Of a stretch of DNA of 14,823 nucleotides, positions 1 through 8,383 are shown one piece after another (position 1 is the stretch's first letter; each line of letters begins with the position of its first letter). Source of the stretch: Candidatus Nanopelagicales bacterium (lineage in GTDB: Bacteria; Actinomycetota; Actinomycetes; S36-B12; UBA5976). The position numbers were made by a program, and so were the translations under genes. Under the pieces are notes generated by a model. It saw only the letters and a program-made list of their open reading frames with translations. It searched no databases and was not told the DNA's origin. Location: the NCBI GenBank assembly GCA_023257525.1, contig JALRCB010000016.1, positions 1 through 14,823 of the forward strand, read 5' to 3'.

Positions 1-1130
1 TGCACTTCGTGTTCCGGAAGGTGACCATCTAGTTTTACAGCTGCCGTGCCATCTTCGTCCGAATAAGCAAATACGCCAATTGCATCAAGGCGTGCGCCTT
101 CGATGAAGTTAATCAATTCAGTGACGTCTTCGTCAGTTTCCCCTGGGAAGCCAACAATGAAGTTAGTTCGTGCCCCAGCCAGCGGGTTATGAATTCGAAT
201 TGCACTCAAAAGATCTAGGAAGCTGTCAGTTCCACCAAATCTCTTCATGCGGCGCAACACTGCATTGCTGGCATGTTGAAATGACAGATCAAAGTAAGGA
301 ACGATGCCAGGAGTATTAGCGATCACGCTGATTAGATCGGGGCGCATTTCAGCTGGCTGTAAATATGAAACCCGAACCCATTCAATTCCTTCTGGCTGCA
401 CCAATAGCGGCAAGAGTTTCTCAAGCAACCTCAAGTCCCCAAGGTCTTTGCCGTATGAAGTTGAATTCTCACTAACTAAAAGAAGTTCACGAACGCCATT
501 CTCGCCAAGCCAAGCGGCCTCTTCAAAAATCTCGCCTGGATCACGCGAAACGAATGAGCCACGAAATGCCGGGATCGCACAGAAGGTACATCTGCGGTCA
601 CAGCCAGAGGCAATCTTCAGTGGCGACCAAGGTGTGGATTCAAGACGTTTGCGATACACATGCGGCCCCATGCCTGGAGTTGAGACATCTTCGCTGGCTA
701 ACTGCCTATCAACAGGCGAAATTGGAAGTAACTTCCTTCTATCTCCAGGTGTGTGCGGAACGATACTTTCCCCAGCTAGAACTTTTCGAAGTGTGGAACC
801 GATTTCGGCATAGTCATCAAAACTCAACACCGCATCAGCTTCGGGAAGTTCGGCAGCGAGTTCCTTGCCGTACCTTTGTGCCAAGCAACCAACGGCTACT
901 ACTTTTCCATTGCCGGCAAGAAGCTCACTAGCTTCCAAAATCGTGTCAATTGAATCTTTTTTAGCTTGCTCAATGAATCCACAAGTATTAACCAGTACTA
1001 AATCAGTTGCTTCCCCATCAGCAACTAAATTCCAGCCATCGGCAGTTAATCGACCAGCAAGTTCTTCGGAATCAACGTCGTTACGTGAGCAACCTAGAGA
1101 AACTATAGATACACGAGGATTAGCGGTCAC
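1..1130 (-). CDS. rimO: Ribosomal protein S12 methylthiotransferase RimO (3' end outside window)
   Basis: Radical-SAM enzyme that adds a methylthio group to the conserved aspartate of ribosomal protein S12. Reading leftwards from a GTG at 1130, 376 codons are open to the window edge with no stop; the family is usually about 440-490 residues, so the C-terminal TRAM region is missing here. The N-terminal methylthiotransferase domain has GCSRNDVDSE (Cys14), NTCGFI (Cys50) and VGCLAQRY (Cys82), the three ligands of the auxiliary Fe-S cluster. The radical-SAM cluster CDRRCTFC supplies Cys177, Cys181 and Cys184 and is followed by AIPAFRGSFVSR. This form, rather than the tRNA-type MiaB signature, favours RimO. 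The start lies 10 nt after the ftsK stop, so the two are probably cotranscribed; no strong Shine-Dalgarno is seen. MiaB is the only realistic alternative. Confidence 0.93.
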   Translation of the reverse strand, partial: MTANPRVSIVSLGCSRNDVDSEELAGRLTADGWNLVADGEATDLVLVNTCGFIEQAKKDSIDTILEASELLAGNGKVVAVGCLAQRYGKELAAELPEADAVLSFDDYAEIGSTLRKVLAGESIVPHTPGDRRKLLPISPVDRQLASEDVSTPGMGPHVYRKRLESTPWSPLKIASGCDRRCTFCAIPAFRGSFVSRDPGEIFEEAAWLGENGVRELLLVSENSTSYGKDLGDLRLLEKLLPLLVQPEGIEWVRVSYLQPAEMRPDLISVIANTPGIVPYFDLSFQHASNAVLRRMKRFGGTDSFLDLLSAIRIHNPLAGARTNFIVGFPGETDEDVTELINFIEGARLDAIGVFAYSDEDGTAAVKLDGHLPEHEV

Positions 1131-1140
1131 GCTGTGAAGC

Positions 1141-3777
1141 CTACTCGCCGCGGATCAATGCAATTGTTCCCGCTAGATCTTCAGCAGTTACTAATACTTC
1201 GCGCGCCTTTGAGCCCTCAGATGGACCCACAATGTTTCGAGATTCCATTAGGTCCATTAATCGTCCAGCTTTAGCAAAACCAATTCGAAGTTTGCGCTGC
1301 AGCATTGAAGTTGAACCGAACTGAGTAGAAACCACTAATTCAACGGCTGCTAGCAAGTCATCAAGGTCGTTACCAATGTCGCCATCAATCTCTCGGGAGG
1401 CTGTAATTGGAGCCACGATGTCTTCGCGGTACTGCGGTGCCATCTGTCCCTTTGCATGCGCTACCACTGCACGAATCTCTGCTTCGGTAACCCATGAACA
1501 CTGAATTCGGATTGGCTTGGAAGATCCCATTGGAAGGAACAAACCATCGCCCTGGCCAACCAACTTCTCAGCACCAGGCTGATCCAAGATCACTCGGCTA
1601 TCAGCAAGACTGGAAGTTGAGAATGCTAAGCGGCTAGGTACGTTGGCCTTAATCAAGCCAGTGACAACGTCTACCGAAGGACGCTGAGTCGCAAGAACTA
1701 GGTGAATACCAGCGGCGCGAGCAAGCTGCGTGATTCGCACTACCGAGTCTTCTACATCGCGTGGTGCAACCATCATCAAATCTGCAAGCTCATCTACGAC
1801 AACAAGTAAGTATGGGTAAGGGCGAAGAACTCGTTGTGAACCTTCTGGTGGAGAAACCTTGCCACCACGAACTGCCTTATTGAAGTCATCAACATGGCGG
1901 AAGCCGTAAGCAGAAAGATCGTCGTAACGAGCTTCCATCTCTTTAACAACCCAGGCTAGCGCTTCTGCTGCCTTCTTAGGATTTGTAATGATCGGACTAA
2001 TCAAGTGAGGAATACCTTCATACGCAGTTAGTTCCACACGCTTTGGATCAATCAAAACCATACGTACTTCATCTGGCGTTGCTCGCATCAAAATTGAGGT
2101 AATCAGAGCGTTCATGCAACCGGACTTACCGGCACCGGTAGCACCCGCTACCAAGAGGTGTGGCATTTTGGCAAGGTTTGCTACGGTGAATCCGCCTTCA
2201 ACATCCTTACCAAGACCGACCAACATTGGGTGGTCATCCCCTGCTGCTTCGGCGCTTCGCATTACATCGCCGAGTGAGACAACTTCGCGATCGGTATTAG
2301 GGATTTCAATACCAATTGCGCTCTTGCCAGGAATTGGGGAAAGAATTCTTACGTCCGCACTGGCAACTGCATAAGCAATGTTCTTGCTCAATGCTGTTAC
2401 GCGTTCCACTTTCACCTTTGGACCAAGCTCAACTTCGTAACGAGTCACCGTTGGGCCGCGTTGGAATCCAGTTACTTTAGCGTCAATATCAAATTGTTCA
2501 AGAACCTGAGTTAGCGCCTCAATAACTGCATCGTTTGCAGCCGTACGTGCCTTAGGAATCGCACCTGGCTTAAGTAGCGATTCACTTGGCAACTTATAGT
2601 TCGAAGCTGACACAAATTGAAGTTGCTCAGACTTAACTGGCTTGACTTCAAGCATCGAAGCTGGTTGAGACGACGCATTCACTGGAGCTTTAGGCGCCTC
2701 GGTAATCAAGGAAACCGCTTGAGTTTCGTGTTCAACAACTGGAGCTAAAACATCCACTGCAATCGTGTTCATCTGAGTGATGTCTTCAATTACGGCTACA
2801 AGTTCAGCATCTTCTTCAATGACCGCATTGCTTACAACTGGAGTTGCAAATGGTGCATCCCCTGCTAGCTCTCCAATTGCTAAAGCCGGATCAATAACTG
2901 ACGGAGTAGAACTCTTGCGACGAAGGCGACTAAACAAAGTGCGATTCGGTGATACGGAAAGATCTAAAGCCAATTGCGCTTGGGCAGCCGTGATGTCATC
3001 AACGTTCGGATGTGACATTTCCGCTTCATCTACTACGGCAGTGCGCTGGAACTTGGCTACGATCGAGCGAACCTTTGTTGGAATGGTGTTTACCGGTGTA
3101 GCGGTAATAATCAAGACTGAAAAGAATGCAACAACCAAAAGAAGCAAGACGGTGACGATAGTTCCGGCTGCACTTACAAATGGTGCCGTGATCGCCCAAC
3201 CAACCCAACCAGCTGCTTCGCGCATTGCGCCAGCCCCAGATGATGGAATTGGATTGCCACGATTGATGTGAACGATACCCATCACACTTAAAGAAAGCAG
3301 TGTCCAACCAATGGTTAGTCGCCCCTTCTTTTGGGACGGTGCATCTGGATGACGCAAAGTTTGAACTGCAATAACTAGCAATGCAACTGGAGCTAGAACA
3401 TCGAAAATACCGACAGCGCCGGTAACCAAGCTAGTTACAACACCTGAAACAAAACCAGCCACATCGAACCAAACAACTGCGGCAACAACGATTGCTAAAG
3501 ATAAGTAGAGAAGTCCTAAACCGTCACGGCGATGTGCAGGGTCAAGGTCTCTTGCGCTCTTGCCGATGCCACGTGCAATAGCGCCGATCACATGGGCAAT
3601 ACCCAACCAAATTGCAGTCGCAAACTTTCGCAGACCCTGGAACATGGTGGTTATCGCAGAAGGCTTTGAACTCTTTCGTGGCTTAACTGGAGCGCGTCCA
3701 GATGAGGAATTTCTTCCTTGTGGACGGGATGCTGATGAGCTGCGCGGACGAGTCTTTGCTGCTGACGGGGAAGCCAT
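1141..3777 (-). CDS. ftsK: DNA translocase FtsK/SpoIIIE family
   Basis: Septum-located, ATP-driven DNA pump that clears and aligns chromosome termini during division. The 878-residue product has a basic Ser/Arg/Lys-rich N-terminus (about 1-50) and four predicted membrane segments (about 87-230). An acidic, low-complexity linker (about 240-400) comes next, followed by the motor. The motor carries Walker A GATGAGKS (545-552), Walker B LLVVVDE (657-663) and the ATQRPSVDVVTG region (696-707). The C-terminal winged-helix gamma domain has STSMLQRKLRIGFAKAGR (about 823-840). I chose ATG at 3777: an in-frame TTG at 3819 would add 14 hydrophobic residues (MVPVLLECFGYICY) not expected in the family, and a TATATT -10-like hexamer lies 6 nt upstream of the ATG, inside that extension. 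It follows rnj after 83 nt and precedes rimO by 10 nt. Confidence 0.95.
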   Translation of the reverse strand: MASPSAAKTRPRSSSASRPQGRNSSSGRAPVKPRKSSKPSAITTMFQGLRKFATAIWLGIAHVIGAIARGIGKSARDLDPAHRRDGLGLLYLSLAIVVAAVVWFDVAGFVSGVVTSLVTGAVGIFDVLAPVALLVIAVQTLRHPDAPSQKKGRLTIGWTLLSLSVMGIVHINRGNPIPSSGAGAMREAAGWVGWAITAPFVSAAGTIVTVLLLLVVAFFSVLIITATPVNTIPTKVRSIVAKFQRTAVVDEAEMSHPNVDDITAAQAQLALDLSVSPNRTLFSRLRRKSSTPSVIDPALAIGELAGDAPFATPVVSNAVIEEDAELVAVIEDITQMNTIAVDVLAPVVEHETQAVSLITEAPKAPVNASSQPASMLEVKPVKSEQLQFVSASNYKLPSESLLKPGAIPKARTAANDAVIEALTQVLEQFDIDAKVTGFQRGPTVTRYEVELGPKVKVERVTALSKNIAYAVASADVRILSPIPGKSAIGIEIPNTDREVVSLGDVMRSAEAAGDDHPMLVGLGKDVEGGFTVANLAKMPHLLVAGATGAGKSGCMNALITSILMRATPDEVRMVLIDPKRVELTAYEGIPHLISPIITNPKKAAEALAWVVKEMEARYDDLSAYGFRHVDDFNKAVRGGKVSPPEGSQRVLRPYPYLLVVVDELADLMMVAPRDVEDSVVRITQLARAAGIHLVLATQRPSVDVVTGLIKANVPSRLAFSTSSLADSRVILDQPGAEKLVGQGDGLFLPMGSSKPIRIQCSWVTEAEIRAVVAHAKGQMAPQYREDIVAPITASREIDGDIGNDLDDLLAAVELVVSTQFGSTSMLQRKLRIGFAKAGRLMDLMESRNIVGPSEGSKAREVLVTAEDLAGTIALIRGE

Positions 3778-3789
3778 ATAACAAATATA
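3778..3789 (-). promoter_or_regulatory. Candidate leaderless promoter (-10) of ftsK
   Basis: On the minus strand TATATT (3784-3789) matches the TATAAT consensus at five of six positions and ends exactly 6 nt before the ATG at 3777. That is where a -10 element sits when transcription begins at the start codon, an arrangement common in actinobacteria. No convincing -35 hexamer is seen at 16-18 nt and no Shine-Dalgarno is close to the ATG. A promoter here would make ftsK-rimO partly independent of thyX-dapA-rnj. Confidence 0.4.
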
Positions 3790-3860
3790 TCCAAAACACT
3801 CCAGTAACACTGGCACCAAGAGTTACGGCGTGTCGGAATTCTTGGGCTAAAGCACTTGAG

Positions 3861-5546
3861 TTAATTGGAAATTATCAATGGCACGATCATTGGGCGACGG
3901 CGATGCTTCTCGCCTACCCACTTTCCAGCTACCCTGCGAACCATTTGTCCTAATTGATGGGTATCGGTAATGCCATCAGCAAGCGCTGCTTCAAGTGTTG
4001 ATTTAATCTTTGGCAAGATCTCTTCAAAGACACTCTCTTCTTTACTAAACCCTCGGGCATGAATCTGCGGTCCGGCAATAACTTTACGTTCAGCAAAATC
4101 TATTGCCGCAACAATAGATAAGAATCCATCTTCACCAAGTACTCGGCGATCCTTTAGTAGCGATTCGGATACTTCTCCGACTGTGGAGCCTTCAACATAG
4201 ACATAGCCACAAGGAACAGCGCCAACAATGTTGGCTTTACCATTTACTAGATCGACGACAATTCCATCACCGGCAAGCATCACTCTTGACTCAGGCACTC
4301 CGGTTTTAATCGCCAAGTCTGCATTAGCTCTCAAGTGTCGCCACTCACCATGGATTGGCATTACATTTTTTGGCTTAACTATGTTGTAGCAGTACAAAAG
4401 TTCGCCAGCAGCAGCGTGACCAGAAACGTGAACCAAGGCATTCCCCTTGTGTACTACGTGCGCCCCAAGTCGCGTCAGGTCGTTAATGATTCGATAAACC
4501 GCATTTTCATTTCCAGGAATTAACGACGAAGCAAGGATTACAGTATCGCCGGGACCCACCGAAATGGCGTGATCTTGATTTGCAATTCGCGCCAATGCAG
4601 CCATCGGCTCGCCCTGGGATCCAGTGCAAATCAAAACTGCTTGATCGTCAGGTAGGTCTGCCATTTCATCACTTGAAATCAACGCCCCACCAGGAATGGT
4701 TAGGTAACCAAGATCGCTGGCGAGTGCCATGTTACGAACCATTGAGCGACCTACAAATGCAATCTTGCGATTATTTCTTACTGCAACGTCAATGATTTGC
4801 TGAACTCTGTGCACGTGTGATGCAAAGGATGCAACTATGACTCGCCCTGACGCGCCACCGATAACTTGCTGAAGTGTTGGGATTATGTCTTTTTCACTCG
4901 TTACAAATCCCGGTACTTCGGCGTTTGTCGAGTCGACTAGAAATAGGTCTACTCCTTTGTCACCCAAGCGCGCAAATGCATTTAAGTCAGTCACTCGGCC
5001 ATCAAGTGGAAGTTGATCCATCTTGAAATCACCGGTGATCAGAATGGTTCCGGCATCCGTAATAACAGCTACGGCCAAGGCATCTGGAATCGAGTGATTT
5101 ACTGCGATGAACTCAACAGAAAAATCTCCAAACTTTTCCGTCATGCCTTCTTTAACGGCATGTGTGTAAGCCGTAATGCGATGTTCCTTTAACTTGCTTT
5201 CAATGAAAGCCAGAGTTAGTTGTGATCCAACGATCGGTATGTCTTGCTTATGTCGCAGTAAATATGGGACTGCTCCAATGTGATCTTCATGTCCGTGCGT
5301 CAGAATTACAGCCGCAACATCATCTAGTCGATCTTGGATATATGCGAAGTCCGGCAAGATTAAATCAACACCGGGTTGAGTCTCTTCTGGAAATAAAACT
5401 CCACAGTCGACAATGAGCAATTTGCCGCGGTATTCAAGCACGGTCATATTGCGACCGATGTCGCCTAATCCACCAAGCGCAACAACGCGAAAAGTGTCAT
5501 CAGTTAGCGGAGGTGGAGTTGGTAACTCAATTTGTGAAAATGTCAC
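3861..5546 (-). CDS. rnj: Ribonuclease J (metallo-beta-lactamase/beta-CASP family)
   Basis: Dual endo- and 5'-to-3' exoribonuclease for mRNA decay and rRNA maturation in the cytoplasm. At 561 residues it matches the family. The zinc-binding metallo-beta-lactamase motifs are HGHEDH (84-89), His151 in VNHSIPD and Asp173 in TGDFK. The beta-CASP region includes SFASHVHRVQQ (240-250), TGSQGEPMAAL (308-318), HVSGHA (373-378) and PIHGEWRHLR (397-406). The C-terminal KHRRRPMIVPLI is typical of actinobacterial RNase J. The GTG start overlaps the dapA stop by 4 nt (GTGA), implying translational coupling. In mycobacteria, as recalled, rnj likewise directly follows dapA. Its dapA neighbourhood and sequence exclude a generic beta-lactamase-fold hydrolase. 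Confidence 0.96.
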   Translation of the reverse strand: MTFSQIELPTPPPLTDDTFRVVALGGLGDIGRNMTVLEYRGKLLIVDCGVLFPEETQPGVDLILPDFAYIQDRLDDVAAVILTHGHEDHIGAVPYLLRHKQDIPIVGSQLTLAFIESKLKEHRITAYTHAVKEGMTEKFGDFSVEFIAVNHSIPDALAVAVITDAGTILITGDFKMDQLPLDGRVTDLNAFARLGDKGVDLFLVDSTNAEVPGFVTSEKDIIPTLQQVIGGASGRVIVASFASHVHRVQQIIDVAVRNNRKIAFVGRSMVRNMALASDLGYLTIPGGALISSDEMADLPDDQAVLICTGSQGEPMAALARIANQDHAISVGPGDTVILASSLIPGNENAVYRIINDLTRLGAHVVHKGNALVHVSGHAAAGELLYCYNIVKPKNVMPIHGEWRHLRANADLAIKTGVPESRVMLAGDGIVVDLVNGKANIVGAVPCGYVYVEGSTVGEVSESLLKDRRVLGEDGFLSIVAAIDFAERKVIAGPQIHARGFSKEESVFEEILPKIKSTLEAALADGITDTHQLGQMVRRVAGKWVGEKHRRRPMIVPLIISN

Positions 5547-6445
5547 AGACTGAAGCCACCCTTAATCAAGTCTTCTTTAAGAACACGTCTCTGGTCATCA
5601 GTTGCTGGAATTAATGGCAATCGAAGTGACCCGCCACCAGCTCTACCAAGTTGGTCAAGAGCAGCCTTAACCATGATTGCTCCACCAGCTCGGGTCATGA
5701 TGCCCTCGGTAATTGGCACTAGTGAACGATTAATCTCTCGAGCCGTTTTAACGTCATTATTTTGCATCGCTTCAACCATCAACTTGTGGCGATCAGCCAC
5801 GATATGTCCCGTGACACTAACGACACCAACGGCGCCTATTGCTAGGAGTGCAAGGTTTAACGGATCATCACCTGAATAGTAAGCAAGATCCGATTGCGCC
5901 ATGATTTGTGATGCTGCCCAAGGATCCCCTTTAGCATCTTTATTGGCGATGATTTTTGGATGTTGTGCCAGCTGCAGCATGGTGTCGTTGTTGATTGGCA
6001 CACCTGAACGACCTGGGATGTCATAAATCATTACGGGCAGATCGGTTGAATCAGCTACTGCAACCATGTGCGCATAAATACCGGCTTGTGGTGGCTTGTT
6101 GTAATAAGGAGTGACGACAAGCAGTCCATGTGCTCCAGCTTTCTGCGCGTCTTTAGCCAACAGAATCGAATGTGCTGTGTCATTGGAGCCAGCACCTGCA
6201 ACAACTTTGGCCCGACTTCCAACTGCGTCAATTACAACTTTAAGTAGTTCAAGTTTTTCGTGTTCATCAGTTGTTGGGGATTCACCTGTTGTGCCATTGA
6301 CTACTAGACCGTTATTGCCCAAATCAACTAAGTCATTTGCAAGCTTTGCAGCAGCGTCATAATCAATCTTGGTTCCATCAGAAGTAAACGGTGTAACCAT
6401 TGCGGTCAGTACCGTGCCAAAAACCTCTTGAGCTTTCACAATCAC
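5543..6445 (-). CDS. dapA: 4-hydroxy-tetrahydrodipicolinate synthase
   Basis: Condenses pyruvate with L-aspartate-4-semialdehyde, the committed step of diaminopimelate and lysine synthesis, in the cytoplasm. The 300-residue product has the family TIM-barrel motifs: NGTTGES (50-56), VTPYYNKP (111-118), YDIPGRSG (141-148, with Tyr141 and Arg146 matching the catalytic/substrate residues) and NKDAKGD (168-174), where Lys169 is the expected Schiff-base lysine. The GTG at 6445 is preceded by AGGGA with a 6-nt gap. A second GTG two codons downstream, with AGG 7 nt before it, is an alternative start. It begins 9 nt after the thyX stop and its TGA overlaps the rnj start. dapB, the next pathway enzyme, lies on the same strand at 12856-13602 but is separated from it by the transporter cassette. 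Confidence 0.97.
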   Translation of the reverse strand: MIVKAQEVFGTVLTAMVTPFTSDGTKIDYDAAAKLANDLVDLGNNGLVVNGTTGESPTTDEHEKLELLKVVIDAVGSRAKVVAGAGSNDTAHSILLAKDAQKAGAHGLLVVTPYYNKPPQAGIYAHMVAVADSTDLPVMIYDIPGRSGVPINNDTMLQLAQHPKIIANKDAKGDPWAASQIMAQSDLAYYSGDDPLNLALLAIGAVGVVSVTGHIVADRHKLMVEAMQNNDVKTAREINRSLVPITEGIMTRAGGAIMVKAALDQLGRAGGGSLRLPLIPATDDQRRVLKEDLIKGGFSL

Positions 6446-6454
6446 ACCTATTCC

Positions 6455-7231
6455 CTAGGGAGCGACTCGGCCATTAGCCACAAATGATGCGTGGGTAAGT
6501 GGCATGATGCGCTCGAATTCTAACTCGTACTTTTCTGCAACCATTTCAATTTCGCGTTGTGGGAAGGATGGGAAGTGAGAACCCTCGGCTTTACGCCGCA
6601 GACTCAAAAAGTTCATAAGTGCGCGAGCGTTCATGGTTACGTATGCCGAGCTATAAATAGTCACCGGCAAAACAATTCGAGCAACCTCGCGCGCCACTCC
6701 AGCTTCCAGCATTGCTTCATAAGATGCGTACGCAACTTCGCAAGCCTTCTTGGTCTCTGCGGTGACAATTTCAAATTGCTCTGGAGTGCCATCAACAAAT
6801 TCGTAAGCGCCAGCTTTACCAACTTGGATCAGCTTGCGCTCCGGACTAGGCGTGTAGAAAATCGGTTCCAAAACTTTGTAACGGCCAGATTCTTCGTTGT
6901 AACTTGCCATGCGGTGGCGAAAATGCTCTCGCCACATAAAAATTGGTGCTTGCACAAAGAAGGTAAAAACTGAATGCTCAAATGGGCTTCCGTGACGATC
7001 CCGCATCAAATAGTTGATTAAACCAGCAGAGGCAGCGGAATCAGCATTCACGTCCACTGCTGATTGATCACCCTTGGTGGAAACCCGGGCTGCCCAAAGC
7101 ACATCTGCGTCTCCTGCTGAGTGTTTCACCAGCTCGACAGTTACATCACTTCTAAAGGAAATCTCTTGGGCCACGTTGATAAGGCTATCGGGGCGCCTAA
7201 TTAACCCTGACTTTGCCACCACTTTCTCCAT
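6455..7231 (-). CDS. thyX: Flavin-dependent thymidylate synthase ThyX
   Basis: Makes dTMP from dUMP using FAD, NADPH and methylene-tetrahydrofolate; it replaces ThyA in many actinobacteria. The 258-residue protein carries the diagnostic signature RHRMASYNEES (105-115, the RHR-x7-S motif) followed by GRY. It also has HGSPFEH (80-86), NARALMNFLSLR (201-212) and the C-terminal PSFPQREIEM and ANGRVAP seen in actinobacterial ThyX proteins. The ATG at 7231 is the only sensible start; the residues before SFRSDVTVELVKH form a short variable leader, as in relatives. The Shine-Dalgarno is poor. It heads the thyX-dapA-rnj run and is divergent from the iron transporter operon, with 88 bp between the two start codons. 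Confidence 0.96.
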   Translation of the reverse strand: MEKVVAKSGLIRRPDSLINVAQEISFRSDVTVELVKHSAGDADVLWAARVSTKGDQSAVDVNADSAASAGLINYLMRDRHGSPFEHSVFTFFVQAPIFMWREHFRHRMASYNEESGRYKVLEPIFYTPSPERKLIQVGKAGAYEFVDGTPEQFEIVTAETKKACEVAYASYEAMLEAGVAREVARIVLPVTIYSSAYVTMNARALMNFLSLRRKAEGSHFPSFPQREIEMVAEKYELEFERIMPLTHASFVANGRVAP

Positions 7232-7243
7232 TTGACCGGCTAA

Positions 7244-7271
7244 TTCATATTCGCTACCTTGTAGTTACCAA
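7244..7271 (-). promoter_or_regulatory. Possible thyX promoter
   Basis: On the minus strand a -35-like TTGGTA (7266-7271) and a -10-like TATGAA (7244-7249) are separated by 16 bp, each matching the sigma-70 consensus at about four of six positions. Transcription would start about 5-6 nt before the thyX ATG, giving an almost leaderless message, which fits the lack of a good Shine-Dalgarno. The match is only moderate. Confidence 0.3.
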
Positions 7272-7274
7272 TTA

Positions 7275-7300
7275 TTTATGCAACCAGTTGGTTGCATAAA
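7275..7300. promoter_or_regulatory. 26-bp inverted repeat, probable operator of the iron transporter operon
   Basis: The half-site TTTATGCAACCA (7275-7286) is followed by GT and then by its exact 12-base reverse complement (7289-7300). It lies in the 88-bp gap between divergent thyX and fbpA, 19 bp before the fbpA ATG and 10 bp before its Shine-Dalgarno AGGAG (7311-7315). A perfect 24-base match of this kind at a transporter operon start is best explained as a binding site for a dimeric repressor or activator. The sequence does not resemble the IdeR/DtxR box or the Fur box expected for iron genes in actinobacteria, so the regulator is unknown. If transcribed it could instead fold into an 11-bp hairpin with an AGTT loop just upstream of the ribosome binding site. 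The first repeat is also just upstream of the possible thyX -35, so control of both genes is conceivable. Confidence 0.7.
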
Positions 7301-7319
7301 TAGCCTAAATAGGAGATAA

Positions 7320-8348
7320 ATGTTTTCGCCCAAAGCCATCTTTGCCGCATCCCTAGGTTTAGTTCTAACTCTCTCTGGCTGCGCGAGCGAAACCAATTCA
7401 AATCCGCAACCAACAAACACAAGTGCCGAGTCTTCGGAATCTATCACTTTGTATTCAGGTCGCGCCGAAGACTTAATAGCTCCCCTAATTTCAATATTTA
7501 CTGCGGAAACCGGAATCGAAGTTAATGTCCGGTATGGCGAATCCTCCGAGATGGCTGCCACAATTCTTGAAGAGGGCAAAAACACAAAAGCTGATGTATT
7601 TTTCTCACAGGACGCTGGCGCATTAGGCGCAGTTAGCCAAGAAGCTACTACTTACCAGTTTCCGACAGAGGTAGTGGAATTAGTTCCCGCTAAATACCGA
7701 GCCCAGGATGGATCCTGGCTCGGCGTATCGGGACGATCACGCGTTCTTGCATACAACCCTGAACTAGTAACAGATCTACCGAAGTCGGTATTTGATCTTG
7801 CAGATCCAGGTTGGAAAGGACGAATCGCTATCGCTCCAACCAACGCTTCATTTCAATCCTTCGTTACTGGAATGCGAGTCACTGAAGGAGAAGAAAAGAC
7901 AGCAGAATTTCTTGCAGCGATGAAGGAGAATGCGGTTCTCTACGAAAAGAACGGACAGATCTTGGATGCTGTGGAAAATGGTGAAGTAGCCGCAGGTCTG
8001 TTAAATCATTACTACTGGTTTGAAAAAGCTTCTGAAATCAGTGCCGAGAATATGAATTCGAAACTCACGTGGTTTTCCAATGGTGACGCCGGCAATTTAG
8101 TCAATGTCGCTGGCGTTTCGCTTCTTTCAGAAAATCCAAATGCATTGGTTTTCGCAAAGTGGCTTTTGGGCGAGACTGCACAAAAGTATTTTCTTGAAAA
8201 GACCTTTGAGTATTCACTCACTTTAGATGTTTCGCCTGATCCAGCTTTACCAAAACTAAGTGAAATCAAAGGCCCAGAAATAGATCTATCTGACCTATCT
8301 TCACTTGAACAGACTTTGCAACTATTAACTGAAGCGGGTCTAATCTGA
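7320..8348 (+). CDS. Fe(III) ABC transporter substrate-binding lipoprotein (FbpA/AfuA-like)
   Basis: Extracytoplasmic receptor of a ferric-iron ABC importer. The 342-residue protein starts with a signal peptide whose lipobox LSGC places the lipidated cysteine at residue 21, followed by an Asn/Ser/Thr-rich tether (to about 40). The mature part has the ferric-binding family motifs YSGRAEDLI (45-53), VRYGESSEMAATILEEG (70-86) and ADVFFSQDAGALGAV (91-105). LLNHYYWF (227-234) contains Tyr231-Tyr232, the position of the paired iron-binding tyrosines in FbpA-type proteins. The ATG at 7320 is preceded by AGGAG with a 4-nt gap, and by the 26-bp inverted repeat. The permease gene follows at once. Iron as substrate is inferred from family; a related oxyanion-bound metal or other ligand is possible. 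Confidence 0.88.
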   Translation: MFSPKAIFAASLGLVLTLSGCASETNSNPQPTNTSAESSESITLYSGRAEDLIAPLISIFTAETGIEVNVRYGESSEMAATILEEGKNTKADVFFSQDAGALGAVSQEATTYQFPTEVVELVPAKYRAQDGSWLGVSGRSRVLAYNPELVTDLPKSVFDLADPGWKGRIAIAPTNASFQSFVTGMRVTEGEEKTAEFLAAMKENAVLYEKNGQILDAVENGEVAAGLLNHYYWFEKASEISAENMNSKLTWFSNGDAGNLVNVAGVSLLSENPNALVFAKWLLGETAQKYFLEKTFEYSLTLDVSPDPALPKLSEIKGPEIDLSDLSSLEQTLQLLTEAGLI

Positions 8349-8383
8349 CGACCAGATCAAATCAAAAGCCACCGCTACAAATT

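Noticed and set aside
304..813. Plus-strand open frame of 169 codons, and neighbouring plus-strand frames up to 1137
   Set aside because: They are antisense to rimO, which has all its catalytic motifs. The translations show no recognisable domain and have the composition of a shadow frame.
3801..3813. CCAGT-AAC-ACTGG hairpin between rnj and ftsK
   Set aside because: A 5-bp stem with no following U-tract is too weak for a terminator, and it is expected by chance.
6452..6461. 10-bp palindrome TCCCTAGGGA at the thyX-dapA junction
   Set aside because: It is explained by the thyX TAG stop and the dapA Shine-Dalgarno AGGGA; a 10-bp palindrome is common by chance.
6557..6973. Plus-strand open frame of 138 codons
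   Set aside because: It is antisense to the conserved core of thyX, with no domain and no upstream ribosome binding site.
7295..7313. TAGCCTAA (7301-7308), which equals the centre of a DtxR/IdeR box, just upstream of the fbpA-like gene
   Set aside because: Only the central 8 of 19 positions agree; both outer arms of the box fail completely. An 8-bp match in AT-rich promoter DNA is weak evidence, so no iron-repressor site is called.
7265..7585. Minus-strand frame of 106 codons running across the fbpA start and the inverted repeat
   Set aside because: It is antisense to the lipoprotein signal peptide region and has no family resemblance. The repeat is better explained as an operator than as coding DNA.
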